Source: Zea mays (lineage: Eukaryota; Streptophyta; Magnoliopsida; Poales; Poaceae). From it: a stretch of 64,000 nucleotides of DNA. Position 1 is the stretch's first letter. Each line of letters starts with the position of its first letter. Location of the stretch: contig NC_050100.1 of the NCBI RefSeq assembly GCF_902167145.1, positions 194,301,439 through 194,365,438 on the forward strand, written 5' to 3'. A program made the position numbers and the translations under genes. Below the pieces are notes generated by a model that saw only the letters and a list, made by a program, of their open reading frames with translations, did no database searches and had not been told where the DNA came from. Shown piece by piece: positions 23,691 through 37,200 of this stretch.

Positions 23691-25090
23691 ATTTGTTGAT
23701 GGATCATGTGAAGGCTCGTTTGCTCCGGCACACTTTCGGGTCCTCTGCTTTATTTCTTTTTTTGGTACCATTTAATAGACACTTGTAGCTAGTTTGTCTA
23801 TGTCCAAGTTCACTATATTTTTTTTGCATCTAATAGGTCCTCTTGTAAGGTGCCTTCCCCCTTGTGTGCTACTTGTCTTTGGTTTGATGTCCCCTTAAGA
23901 CAACCTTTCATTCTCAATTTTCTTTGTCCGCCAACACTTCTTTTTGTTAAAGGTCCTTTTACTACAGACTCCAGGTACATGAGGCCACTGTGAACGATCT
24001 CTTATATGATAAATGACCCTAGAATATGCCTCTCTAAACTTATTAACTGAAGAATAGGGGTGCACATGGTTTTCTAGCCTTTCACTTCTAAAACTTGTGA
24101 TAACAACAACTACATGCTCACAAGGCTTTCCCGTATGCTGTCACTCTAGACAAGAACACTCCTTTACAGCTAGGTCGATAATATGTCTTTCCTGTTTGGC
24201 ACTATTATCGAACACCTAAGCATGACCTTAGGTTCAACTGCATTATGGTTGGCAAAATGTCTCTATTTAGGACTAGTTTGATGACCAGAGATCACGATAA
24301 AATCTAGGCCTGGGCATTCGGTTCTTCGGTTCGGTTCGGTTCGGTTCCTCGGTTCTTGTAGAAATTCGGTTCTTCAAAAACTAGAACCGAAATAGCAAGA
24401 TAAAGAAATCAGAACCGACTAGTTCGGTTCTCGGTTCTTCGGTTCGGTTCCTCGGTTCTAACCGAACTGTAACAGCCACTCTTAAATTATGAATAACGAC
24501 AACTTTTGTGAGAAATTTCAGCAACATCTCCCCACAAACAACGACAAGTGCACAATGACTATAATTTCATAGATAATACATGGATGATTAGAGGTTCAAC
24601 ATAAGTCAATAACACAACATCCGAAGTTACAAACACATGTAACAAATTGAATCTAATACTTTTGGGTTTTTCGGTTCTTTCGGTTCTTTCGGTTCTTTGG
24701 AGTGCAGAACCGAAAATATCTCATTTATTTCGGTTCTCAAAAAACCAGAACCGAATTTCATAACGGTTCCTTCGGTTCGGTTAGTTCGGTTCCGGTTCTC
24801 GGTTATTTCGGTTCGGTTCCTCGGTTCCGGTTCTTTTTGCCCAGGCCTAATAAAATCTATGAAGAGAGATCCCCTTACTATTCCCATGAATCCCCTTTAT
24901 TTTTCTGTCCACCAAACCAGCCTTTAGTTTGACACCAATTCTTCTCTTTTTCCAAAAGGACCATAATCATCTCTCTAATCTTATCTGCTAGTTCAACAAC
25001 CGGTAGATCCTTGTGATTTTAACTCAGTTATTAAAACACTCAACTAAATTATTATTGATGTAGTCATAATTAATATCAGGATCGAAAGAA
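23690..25090 (-). pseudogene. MULE (MuDR-like) transposase relic, antisense to the glutaredoxin gene
   Basis: On the minus strand, 25090-24858 encodes a segment like the MURA transposase C-terminal half (YINNNLVECFNN, then KDLPVVELADKIREMI) and 24304-23900 encodes a SWIM-type zinc finger (CSCxExQHTGKPCEHVVVV). Several frameshifts and stops are present. A hAT-type MITE with its own 8 bp TSD interrupts the relic at 24305-24849. Terminal inverted repeats were not located. The relic reaches within about 110 bp of the glutaredoxin ATG. Confidence 0.75.
24305..24849. mobile_element. hAT-type MITE rich in CGGTTC
   Basis: This is a 545 bp non-autonomous element with terminal inverted repeats TAGGCCTGGGCA / TGCCCAGGCCTA and an 8 bp TSD ATAAAATC (24297-24304 and 24850-24857). 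The 8 bp TSD fits the hAT superfamily. The subterminal parts on both sides are tandem CGGTTC/GAACCG words. It has no coding capacity and is inserted in the MULE transposase relic. Confidence 0.9.
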
Positions 25091-25201
25091 CACCTCATCT
25101 ATCTGAACTTGCTATTCAGCCACGCAATCACGTGGGTCAGGAAAAGGACGAGAGCGGAAAGGACCGAACGGCTCGGGTTGATCCATCGGATCCGAAGGGG
25201 C

Positions 25202-28200
25202 ATGGCTCTGGTCAGATTGGCGTTTCCCGTGTTCTTCTTCCTCGCAGCGGCGGAGTTCGCGGCGGGGACGCGGTCGCCGTCGGCTTTCGTACAAAACGCC
25301 ATCTACTCCAACCGCATCACCATCTTCTCCAAGACTTACTGCCCGTAAGTTATCCCTTCCAAACACCAACCGCTTCGGCATACCGCTGCCTCTGCTTGCT
25401 CACTTTCGCCCTCGAAATCTGGCGGAAGGTATGGAATCTTTGGGGTCCGCGGTAGCACGGGTAGCCGATTGTATATAAGCGCTTAGTTTAGATCCCAACA
25501 AGTTTCCAGTCTAGCCGCGGTTTTGCTTGGCGGAGGCTTGGTTTATGTCGTGAATTGGATGGATTTTGCAGATGGTCGGGTGCGAATTAGGGCATTTCCT
25601 GTGCAATTGAGCACCAGGAAGTGGAGAATTGGTTGGGTTCATTTCAGTGGTATTGCGGATGTGGTTGCTGTGGTGCAAATCGAGCTGTTTAGCTGCTAAA
25701 ACTGAAAAAAATGGAAGCTAGGAACTGTTTCATGTTTGATGGAGCATGGATTTGGTTCGGTGAATCTGTAGTAACAGTATAACACCGTGACGTTTGCTTT
25801 GTTCTGCAGAGTATGCTGCTCTAGTTTATGGCATAAGATGCTGGTCTACATTCTATTGCGAGTAAATTAGGCTATAGGTTCAGATCATACTGTTGTTGAT
25901 CAGCACCCCATGTGAACTATACAGTGCAGACTATTGTGCAGAACCTGGTTGTTTGATCATAATTCTACTTCCTCTGGAGATAAAGTGGCTTGCTTTTCTG
26001 TATGTCTAATTTTTTGTTTGACCATTGAAAAGCAAACAACCAACTTATGGATCAAATCAGTATTACTGCAAGAAGTATATTTGACCCTTAACACTATTTA
26101 TAAATTAGATAAAGTTTCACGATTAAAACTGACGGACGGATGTTATTGGCCTAGAAATAGCTCGAAAGCATGTAGGCTTAACAACCTTTGCACTAAATTA
26201 TTGTGATTAACGTTGTACTTTATAGTGATAAAAATTAATTGGAATTATATAGTTCCTTTTGTTTTGTAGAAGCAAACTGAGTTAGGCTATAATAATAGAG
26301 ATTGATGATTAGGTTTATATGGTTTCTTTTGTGAATTTTATTAAGGATCAACTAGTAAGTGTCATGAAGTTGATAGACATAAATAGCGACACGTTTCTTT
26401 TGACGTACTATAAAAAGCGCTGGAATAATCAAGATAGTCAAGAGGGTGAATTTGGTGTATCTAATTTTCTTGGACAAATTGTCACACCCGGTTCCAGGGG
26501 GTAGAACCGAGCGCATACCATATGTGTGCCAGGATCCATCTCCACACATATGTTGACGTCACAAGTGTAATATATCAAAAGACAATGCAATAAAGGCGTA
26601 AAGAGAGTATAAAACTTTATTACATCATCTGAAACATTGTGTCTTAAACAAGTATCACATCAAAGTTAAGCGGAAATAAACAACTGGGCAATCTTCCACA
26701 GGAAGTTGACCGGCGCATCGTTAGACTTAGAATTCCTCGTCGATAAATTCTCCATCAAAGTCTCCAGCATCACCCTCTGATCAAAATATTAGCAAGGGTG
26801 AGCTCACTTATGGTCGGGGCTCAGCAAGTGGGGGAAAAATTAATGCAGGTATAACAAGGTGAGGCTAAGGTTGAGCAGTAAGCATTTTAGTTGGTCAACA
26901 TTTTATTATCAACACCTGTCTTACTAATAAGAGTGAATCCCAAATATCCCATTTAAACAAAGGAATATGAATATATCAAAAACACTTAAGTGAAACCACT
27001 TAAGCAAATTATTGGCAGATCATCAGATCTCAATTTATGTCCATCTTTAAGTTCAATTATCATGTGAGGAGTCCAGGTTGCTCATAACCGGGAGCACGAC
27101 TGATATATCAGTTTTACACTCTGCAGAGGTGGTACAACTTTACCCACAAGCCATGTATCCCATCTAGCCCGGGTTGATCGGACCCTTAGACACTGCCGAG
27201 GTGAATGACTAGGGATCCATTATGAGGTTTTCACAAAATACACTTAATACAAAGCAACCCGCTAAGGTTTCTAAGACGATGGTGGTGGCCCCCTGGGTGA
27301 AGTACCTTAGCCAAGAATACGACCCCATGTTAACGTGGGCTGCCAGCACCTACCGCTCCCCCTCTTGCCCATCTTTTAGGTAAGGTGCTAGGCACTAAGC
27401 ATATAGAGCTAATTACCAAAGCCAGAGCCATGATAGCACTCGTGGTTGCACTGTTATCCTGGGTGGTCACTCCATGTTCCAATTAATTTGTAATAAAGTT
27501 ATCTTAACCATCGGGTTAATGTCATAATTGCCAATTAACATTTTTGGAACATTAAAACCAATTAAAGAGTGACATTAAGAATCATTAAGTTGAGCAGTAG
27601 CATAAATCTTGCACAGCTTAATTATTTTCCCAGGTTAAACAAGGAATACAGGTAGTAAATCTAGGAAATCCTTAATTAGGTAAGCCCATCAAATTATGCA
27701 ATATATCGAAAAGTAAACATTGTTATATGCAATGAGTAGGTACAAACAGAATATGCAGAGGGAGAATCCACTTGCCTTGCTCAAAAGCGTCTTGCGGGTC
27801 GTCCTCGAACGAGTTCGGATTCTCTACCACACAGTCCGCTTCTATTATAGTCGCACATCGCACATACAAAAATAAAGTATACACCCATAAATAAACATGC
27901 ACCATTACATGCACATTAACACGTCGCACTAATCACATTTTAATTACGTACTAATCGCGTAAATACTTATGAATTCAATTATAGCTATTAATGTGAATCC
28001 TAATGGTGAATTTAGGAGTGGGTGCAATAAATATAATTTTAACTAATATTAATTTATTTTAACACCATCAATGAAATTAAAAAAATACTTATTATCTTTT
28101 AATACTAATAAATAAATTAATACCTTTTATTCCTTCTAACTCAAATTAGTTAGTATAGCAAAAATGAATTTAATAATATTAATATTCTAAAAATCTACAT

Positions 28201-31200
28201 AAATTGGTAATTGGACTTTTTATACACAAGTGAGGATATTTTTACATAAACTAATATTTTGTTTAGTCTAGAAATCTAAGTGCTCAATTTGCGAACAAGA
28301 TTATTTAACTAGCAAAATCTATTTACCACACTACTGGTGATCTTTTCTCTTTTTCCTTCTAAAAAGAAAATGCTAATAAAATAAATAGATAAATCATCCA
28401 AAATCCTATATTATTCATATGACCTGAGTTCTATATCATTTTTCTAATCCATCAAAAATGCACCTATAATTCTCCAGATAGTTTCTAGAATTTATCGTGA
28501 CCAAAATTGACTATAAATTCTTATCTAGTATTTTTATCACCAACATGTGACTATTAAATCTACGTCATATTTCTCTAAACCAAAATCAACGCGTCGATTA
28601 ACATGAAATAACACGGTGCACTACTAATCGCATATTTCTAACAAATTCCGTAGCGCACACAAATACATAAATCGGAATCACATGTGTTCATATTACAACA
28701 AACAAACTATACAACACATGAATCGAATCGAAAGCACTTTATAAAAATACATAAAATAAATTTGGGTCGTCATCAACCTCGGGTTCGTGCGTGTGACGGG
28801 GATGAATCGACAAGTTTCGACCGGACGGAGAGCGGGGCTCGACTACGGACAGCGAGTACGTGGCTCCGGTGAACTCCGGCGACGAATGGCACACTCCGGC
28901 GAACTCCACGGGCTCCGGCGACGAGCGGCAAACTCCGGCGACGAACGGCAACGAACGGCAACGGCACTAGCGATGAGCGAGGAGTGCTAGAGGGAGAGGC
29001 AAATTCGAGTAGGCAGGAATGGGGATGCTCTGCTGTTCCCTTTTATAGAGAGAGGGAGGGGAGAAGAATGGTCTGCCAGAGTAACGTGGTCTTTATTAGC
29101 CATCACTACATCAGTTTCTTCAAGGAGCATAATGGAGGAGGAATGGGGGAGGAGAAACGGAGGGATTCAAGCTCCATTAATCACAGAAACGGTCGCACGG
29201 GTCACGGCGGTTGCAGACGCGGTGCTCGGGTCGGTCGGCTTGGGCGCTCGCGCGCGGCTGGACGCGCGCTCGACGCGGCATCGGGCAGCGCAGGGGCCGG
29301 CTCGGCGCGGTGGTGCTCGGCCGCCTGGGCTCGCGCGCAGGCGCGACGGCTGGCGCGGCTCGCACGGCCTGGCCAGGGTGCACGCGCGGCGCGCAGGTCG
29401 GGTTCGCCGTCGTGCGGCTGCTGGCGCTCGCACGCGAGAGAGCAGAGAGAGGAGAGAGTGGGAGAGAGAGAAGTGAGAGAGAGAGAAGTGAGGGAGAGAG
29501 AAGTGAGGGAGAGAGAGGAGTGAGCGGCGGCGGCTGCTGGGAAATTGAGCAGGCGCGCGCGCGGCTGGGAATAGGGTTTGGGGATTGGGCCCCTAGGTGG
29601 GCCGGCTGGGTGGTTTTAGGTTTTTTTTTCTTTTCTTTTTTTAAATTTCGAAATTCATTTTTAAAGAACTCTAAAAATCATAAAAAATTACCAAAAATAT
29701 TTATAAATGGAGTACTTGTTTTTAGACTAATAATTACTATAATACTTAATTATTATTTAATTACTAGTATCTCTTTTAAAATGAATTGATATTAAACATC
29801 CGATAAGAAATCAAACGCATGCAAAGAAAACGATGCAAATAAATAATTTAAACACTAAAAAAATCATTACCCTAATTAATATAAAAACTAAATTCATTAT
29901 TTTAATTGATGGCTTTTATGGTGTTACACAAATTAAAATTTAAACACAAGCTTAACTATCTCCGTTTGTTTAATAATGTGTCTAATAATATGATAAAAAG
30001 TTTATATCCTGATTTTCTATTTTATGCTACGATGGTAATTTTAAAGATGTTAATTTTAAAATTGAATTACTCAAATATAAATGTATAAAATAAGTAAAAG
30101 ATCAATGGACTCCTCGATGTTTTGTATTATAGATGTTGTTAATCTTGGAGATGTTATACGTGCATCTCATATGGCACACCGCAGTACATAGTTGGCTTCG
30201 ATCCTATTTGGCAAGTGATTAGAGATGTCAACGGGTACCCGCGACCCAATACTCAATGAGTATTTACTCTATTAAGGTATGTAGTATATGGTCTAAATGT
30301 TCTATCCATGGATCTCTTGTTCGGCAAAAACCTTTACCCAATTAGTAAACAGGTATAAGAACGTTCTGCCCCCACCCATACTCGTTAACCCGTGGGTATA
30401 AAATATCAGGTATAAACTTAGCCCAAAAGTATGAACTTGGGCTTTAGTCATATATCTCTATTTCCTTTTGGGCGATATATAATAGAAGGCTTAATAACTA
30501 TATGATGATCATGTAATAGAACATGTAATGTGTTATGTGTTACTATCCTAGTGTTGCTAATATATCCAATTATCTATGGTGTTCTTGAATAGATAATTAA
30601 ATGATGCTAGAAATTTTGTAATGTATATACTTGACATTTGTATAATGTAGATGTTTAATCTTTGTGGGTACGGATGATCCGACAGGTAACCTATATCCAC
30701 ATGGGTATGGGTATGAGTGTAAATTCATATCCATCGGTGAATATGAGTGACCCGATGTGACTTTTTTTTATCTTGAATATAGATATGAGATACTAATATC
30801 CAATAGTTATTTATCCATTGCCATCTCATGGATGCCCGCGCGACAAGATAAGAGATCATAGTGCTCATGTACGCCATCAATGCCATTTTTTTTAAATGAA
30901 CAACATTTGAAGCCTTTTCCATGAGAAAGAGAAAGGAGAACTAAAATATTTATAAAAGTTCCTTATAGCAACTTCAATAGGAACCCTAATCACATAAATA
31001 AATTAAAATATACGTAGAACTTTAATAAGAAAAGACAGCTCCAACAGGAGCCTTATTTTAATGAGATTCGTGTAAACTTGAAGGGTAGCATATTTGTATC
31101 TCACATAGCCGCAGGCCCGCAGCCGGTATGGTTCGCGCTCGTCCCAGCCACCTCGGATATTTTCGCTTTCTTCTTCGCCGCCACCGGCTCCCATTCCACC

Positions 31201-34200
31201 GCCAAGGTCAGCTTGGTTTCCATCGCCGCATCGCGTGTGCCAACCCCGCTCCCATCTCGACTGTCACCGTCCGAACTCCGAACTCCGAAGAACTGATCCG
31301 TTCTGCACCCGCCCTCTCTAAAGTTCCTGCACTCGTCCCTCTCCAAAGTTCCTGCAGATTCACTTCTTTCCTGCCAGCCAGAGCCATGGTTCGGGAGGAT
31401 TTGTGGTGTGACAGCGCTACAACAAATCTGTCAACGGGGACTCTCATCCTCTTGCTCATAGAAAGAACTGCAGTGTTACAGGTAGGTAATTACCAGAGTA
31501 CTACTACTAAGTAAATCTGTCAAAGGCAGTCATGGCATCCATATCCTTCGCATTAGTACTGGGAGTGGCACACGCACCGCACACATACTACTACACAATG
31601 ATTTCAAGTCGCCTAGTCGCCTGGTCGAACACTGGGACCGACCAGGCGACTAGTCGCGATTAGGCGACGACTAGGGCGACTAGTCGACCCCTAGTCGGTC
31701 CTAGTCGGTCCCTGGTCGTCCTAGACTATTAGCTATACTTATATAGGTATATATATAAATATACCTCTATACATTATATAAATTAGAACAAACAACTAGG
31801 ATAAACAAAGTAACATATTGCTTCATTGTGATTTGTGACTTACCTGAATGGCATAATCTCCAATTCTTCATCTCTCCATCTGTCCATCAATCTTGCAGCC
31901 CTACCTCTTGAGTCCAGGAGGAGGGGCAGGGACGCAGGGGCAGTGGCGCAGTGCAAGAGAAGGGAGAGGCAGGAGGTGCAAGAGAGGAGAGGAGAGGACA
32001 GAGGAGACGTGCAGAGGCCAGAGAGCCAGTGTTGGCGGCTAGGGTAGAATAGGAGAGGAGAGGAGACTTGCAGTCACTATAGATGGGCTAAAAAAGGCCC
32101 AATAACTGAACCCTAGCCAGGACGACCAGATCACACAAGTCGGACGACTAGTCGCCCTAGTCGACGATTAGTCGGACGACCAGGACGACTAGGTTGTCTA
32201 GTCGAGTCGTCCGCCAAATCGTGCACTAAATACCGACCAGCCCGACTAATCGCGATTAATCGCGATTAGTCGGACGACTTGAAATCACTGCTACTACATC
32301 TACTAGTATGTAGTGGAGTGCTTGAAAGGCATAAGACTGCCCGCAGCAGCTGCCGCGCGCTCGCCCCCTCCCCTTGCATGGCGGCTACAGGAGCACGCGG
32401 CAGGCCGTAGCGCGCCCCCCTACGAGGCTCCCCGTGGCGCGGTTCCTTTCTCTCTCCCACTCAATCCAGGGGTTCACTGTTCATCATCTACGACATTATG
32501 TTGTGGGTCCACAAGTAATTATTAGTAGATAAAAAATTGATAGTAGATATAGAGAATGATATTTTATAGTTGTAGTGGGTTATAGAGGGAGTATTTAGGG
32601 AGAACTACTGCGGGAGATGAAAAAATAGGAGGTGAAATTTTGATGATGTGACGCAAAAAGTGATATAGAAGGAAAAATTTAGAGGAAACCGCTGCGGATA
32701 GCCTAAGCGAATTTTTTTCTTCTTCTTCTTGGGTCTACATCCATTTGCTTGTCCACTAGCCGGCTAGTTTACTCCGCTTTTTGGGTTTTCCACGTCTCTC
32801 TACAATTGTGACTGTTAGACCACCTATAATTGTGACTGTTGACCACCTATAGATGCGGTTCAGCTAGCCCTCCGACCCCCCTCTCGAGAGTTCCGCTCCA
32901 CCGCGGCGAAGGAAGTGGCGGAGAAGGAAGTGCCGCGCGGAGGAGCCCCTGTGGATCGTCTTTGAGGTGTCCGGCACCATCCACCTCCACTCCTACCTCC
33001 GCGTCTCCTCGTACAAGACCATCGACGGGCGCGGCCAGCGCGTGGTGCTCACCGGCAAGGGGCTTCAGCTCAAGTCATGCCACCACGTCATCATCTGCAA
33101 CCTGGTGTTCGAAGGAGGCCGCGGGCACGACGTGGATGGCATCCAGGTCAAGCCCGACTCCACCAACATCTGGATTGACCGCTGCACCCTCGCCGACTAC
33201 AATGACGACCTCAAGGTCTTTTCACTCTTCCTTCCCCTGTAAATCTTATTACTATATTGCAAAAAAACTGCTATCCGATGTGGAAATTTTGTAGTAATCG
33301 ATATATTAGCTTCACGATTGAACCAACCAATTAACAAATTACTGCACGCAGATGCCATTTTATGCGGCACGACAAGACGATGCTCATCGGTGCCGACCCC
33401 ACGCACGTCGGCGACCGATGCATCAGGGTCACCATCCACCATTGCTTCTTCGACGGCACGCGGCAGAGGCACCCCCGCCTCCGCTTCAGAAAGGTTCACC
33501 TCTACAGCGACAAGATTTTGGAACCAACAACCACGGCTTGAATTCCCATTTACACATAATTTTAGCTTTTGTTAACATTTAAATATGGGGGAGCAGGGTG
33601 ACGCACTAGTGTTGTCATATGCATCAACTACCGTTTGACTATAAGCTAAAATCTAAGATAGACACGAGACTTATTCTACCATATTACGGTTATGAAAATG
33701 AGGTGCATAATCAACCGTCCTCCCATACCTCAAAAAAATGAAATCTAAATGACAATCTTGACATACCTTTTTATTTATTAGCTTTTGGAGGATCCTTTGT
33801 CATAACCACCATGCACAGCTAAACCATCAAGCTCTGCAAGCTCAGTTAAAATTCCTGCATTCCTTATGAATGGAGATCCTCATTCTCTGTGAATGTCTAC
33901 AAAGTAGATTGACGTGTCTTGCAGCTTTCTAGTATAAGACATACGAGTAGCATTCACAACTAAAAGCTATTGTAATGCTATGGATGAGAGAAATATCTTT
34001 ACATTGGGAATTGTATGTACTATAAATAAAGATACAAATAGAAAACCATAACAACTTTTCTACTACATTTCAGAGAGGGGGCAGATGAAGAGGAGTGGCA
34101 TACAAATGCGGCTCTACCATGAAACAAATGCTGAATTACCTAGGATGAGATGCATACAAATGCAGTGCTTCCGTGAAACGAATATTCTTACAGAAGCGAG

Positions 34201-37200
34201 CTGCAGCATATCAGAATGATGAAAGTCAGCGATCATCCGGGGGGCGGGGCACCGACTGCCATCCTGCGCAGAGCTGTATTATGTCCTTGAGCGCCGGCGA
34301 CGCTGGCTCCATGGTCCGCTGCTGGTAGTAGTCCTCTGGCCTGAAGACAGACCCAGGGTTATCGATCAGGCAGGGCAGCGCGCCATTGAGGAAGGCGTCC
34401 CCTTCCGAGCTGATCGACCCTGCCACCACGTCCTCTTGGTCGCCGGCCTTCTCCGGCATGTACTTGAATACAGTTGTCTTCTTTGGGGGCCCTCCACCTG
34501 CCTCGTAGATGTTGCACTGGGACACGATCTGGGCCTCTACGCCTGCGCAGACGGCGTAGATGCCCCAGCTGCGCGTGTAGTTGTTGTAGAGGTGAACCTT
34601 TCCGAAGCGGAGGCGGGGGTGCCTCTGCCGCGTGTCGTCGAAGAAGCAATGGTGGATGGTGACCCTGATGCAGCGGTCGCCGACGTGCGTGGGGTCGGCA
34701 CCGATGAGCATCGTCTTGTCGTGCCGCATAAAATGGCATCTGCGTGCAGTAATTTGTTAATTGGTTGGTTCAATCGTGAAGCTAATATATCGATTACTAC
34801 AAAATTTCCGCATCGGATAGCAGTTTTTTTGCAATATAGTAATTAGATTTACAGGGGAAGGAAGAGTGAAAAGACCTTGAGACTGTGATGTCTGTGCTCT
34901 GGCGCGTGATGTCGATGAGGCCGTCATCGTAGTCGGCGAGGGTGCAGCGGTCAATCCAGATGTTGGTGGAGTCGGGCTTGACCTGGATGCCATCCACGTC
35001 GTGCCCGCGGCCTCCTTCGAACACCAGGTTGCAGATGATGACGTGATGGCATGACTTGAGCTGGAGCCCCTTGCCGGTGAGCACCACGCGCTGGCCACGC
35101 CCGTCGATGGTCTTGTACGAGGAGACACGGAGGTAGGAGTGGAGGTGGATGGTGCCGGACACCTCGAAGACGATCCACAGGGGCTCCTCCGCGTGGCACG
35201 CCTCCCTCAGACTCCCGGGCCCGTTGTCTGCGCCACGCCGATTCATTCAGGAATCAAAGGATCGGGAAGCGCTGGGCGCGATCTAACTCCTTGTCGTACG
35301 TAACGTACCTTGGAGCGACGTGACGCGGTGGATGGCTCCGTAGAGGCCCCCGATGGCGTGGCGGCCGAAGCCCTCGGCGCCTCCGACCAGCGCGCGGAGC
35401 TTGTGGTCCACGTCCTGGTACGGCATCTCCCAGCCGCCGTGACGCTCGCCCTGAGGGTGAGGAGGGTGTCGCGGCGGCGATGGCGGACGAGGCGGAGGCG
35501 GAGGCGAAGAATCCATGTAGGGCCCCGAAACTCGTGAACCCATAGAACAGAGACGCGGTACGTCCTAAGCTGCCGGCGGCGGTCGAACGCCTCGCCTGTC
35601 TCCTCCCACGACGCTTCCTACCGGGCTACCCGGCCAGATCTGCCGACACGGCGGCAGCGAGGAAGAGTCCGAGCGGGGACAGGGACAGGAGGATGGCGAT
35701 GTACGTGGGCCAGACGGCAGCGGGGGGCCGCGTACACCTTCCGCACGAAGGCCCAGCGCAGGCGCGGATCCTCCTCCTCCTCCGCCACTTCCTTCGCCGC
35801 GGTGGAGCGGAACTCTCGAGAGGGGGGTCGGAGGGCTAGTTGAACCGCATCTATAGGTGGTCAACAGTCACAATTATAGGTGGTCTAACAGTCACAATTG
35901 TAGAGAGACGTGGAAAACCCAAAAAAGCAAAACTAGCCGGCTAGTGGACAAGCAAATGGATGTAGCCCAAGAAGAAGAAGAAAAAAATTCGCTTAGGCTA
36001 TCCGCAGCGGTTTCCTCTAAATTTTTCCTTCTATATCACTTTTTGCGTCACATCATCAAAATTTCACCTCCTATTTTTTCATCTCCCTAAATACTCCCTC
36101 TATAACCCACTACAACTATAAAATATCATTTTCTATATCTACTATCAATTTTTTATCTACTAATAATTACTTGTGGACCCACAACATAGTGTCGTAGATG
36201 ATGAACAGTGAACCCCTGGATTGAGTGGGAGAGAGAAAGGAACCGCGCCACGGGGAGCCTCGTAGGGGGGCGCGCTACGGCCTGCCGCGTGCTCCTGTAG
36301 CCGCCATGCAAGGGGAGGGGGCGAGCGCGCGGCAGCTGCTGCGGGCAGTCTTATGCCTTTCAAGCACTCCACTACATACTAGTAGATGTAGTAGTATGTG
36401 TGCGGGGCGTGTGCCACTCCCAGTACTGATGCGAAGGATATGGATGCCATGACTGCCTTTGACAGATTTACTTAGTTGTAGTACTCTGGTAATTACCTAC
36501 CTGTAACACTGCAGTTCTTTCTATGAGCAAGAGGATGAGAGTCCCCGTTGACAGATTTGTTGTAGCGCTGTCACACCACAAATCCTCCCGAACCATGGCT
36601 CTGGCTGGCAGGAAAGAAGTGAATCTGCAGGAACTTTGGAGAGGGACGAGTGCAGGAACTTTAGAGAGGGCGGGTGCAGAACGGATCAGTTCTTCGGAGT
36701 TCGGAGTTCGGACGGTGACAGTCGAGATGGGAGCGGGGTTGGCACACGCGATGCGGCGATGGAAACCAAGCTGACCTTGGCGGTGGAATGGGAGCCGGTG
36801 GCGGCGAAGAAGAAAGCGAAAATATCCGAGGTGGCTGGGACGAGCGCGAACCATACCGGCTGCGGGCCTGCGGCTATGTGAGATACAAATATGCTACCCT
36901 TCAAGTTTACACGAATCTCATTAAAATAAGGCTCCTGTTGGAGCTGTCTTTTCTTATTAAAGTTCTACGTATATTTTAATTTATTTATGTGATTAGGGTT
37001 CCTATTGAAGTTGCTATAAGGAACTTTTATAAATATTTTAGTTCTCCTTTCTCTTTCTCATGGAAAAGGCTTCAAATGTTGTTCATTTAAAAAAAATGGC
37101 ATTGATGGCGTACATGAGCACTATGATCTCTTATCTTGTCGCGCGGGCATCCATGAGATGACAATGGATAAATAACTATTGGATATTAGTATCTCATATC

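Larger units (their letters stand above)
25926..33506 (+). repeat. Inverted repeat, left arm (carries pectate lyase pseudogene)
   Basis: This arm pairs in inverted orientation with 34585-38595. Excluding the solo LTR (26480-29928) and the hAT MITE (31596-32290) with one TSD copy each, it is about 3.4 kb. The right arm is 4.0 kb. The difference matches a deletion of about 580 bp in the left arm that removed pectate lyase exon 1. Similarity is very high. For example, the 128-codon reading frames at 31128-31514 and 36468-36854 are identical. The outer boundary was set where the two arms stop matching, near 25926. Confidence 0.92.

Noticed and set aside
24697..24932. 76-codon ORFs at the MITE
   Set aside because: They come from CGGTTC repeats and carry no conserved domain.
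29132..29789. Arg/Ala-rich ORFs of 100-190 codons as genes
   Set aside because: They lie in the GC-rich part of the solo LTR, overlap in several frames on both strands and end in simple sequence.
32839..33294. Alternative 151-codon ORF in the left pectate lyase copy
   Set aside because: It reads the exon in the wrong frame. The true frame is that shared with the intact copy.
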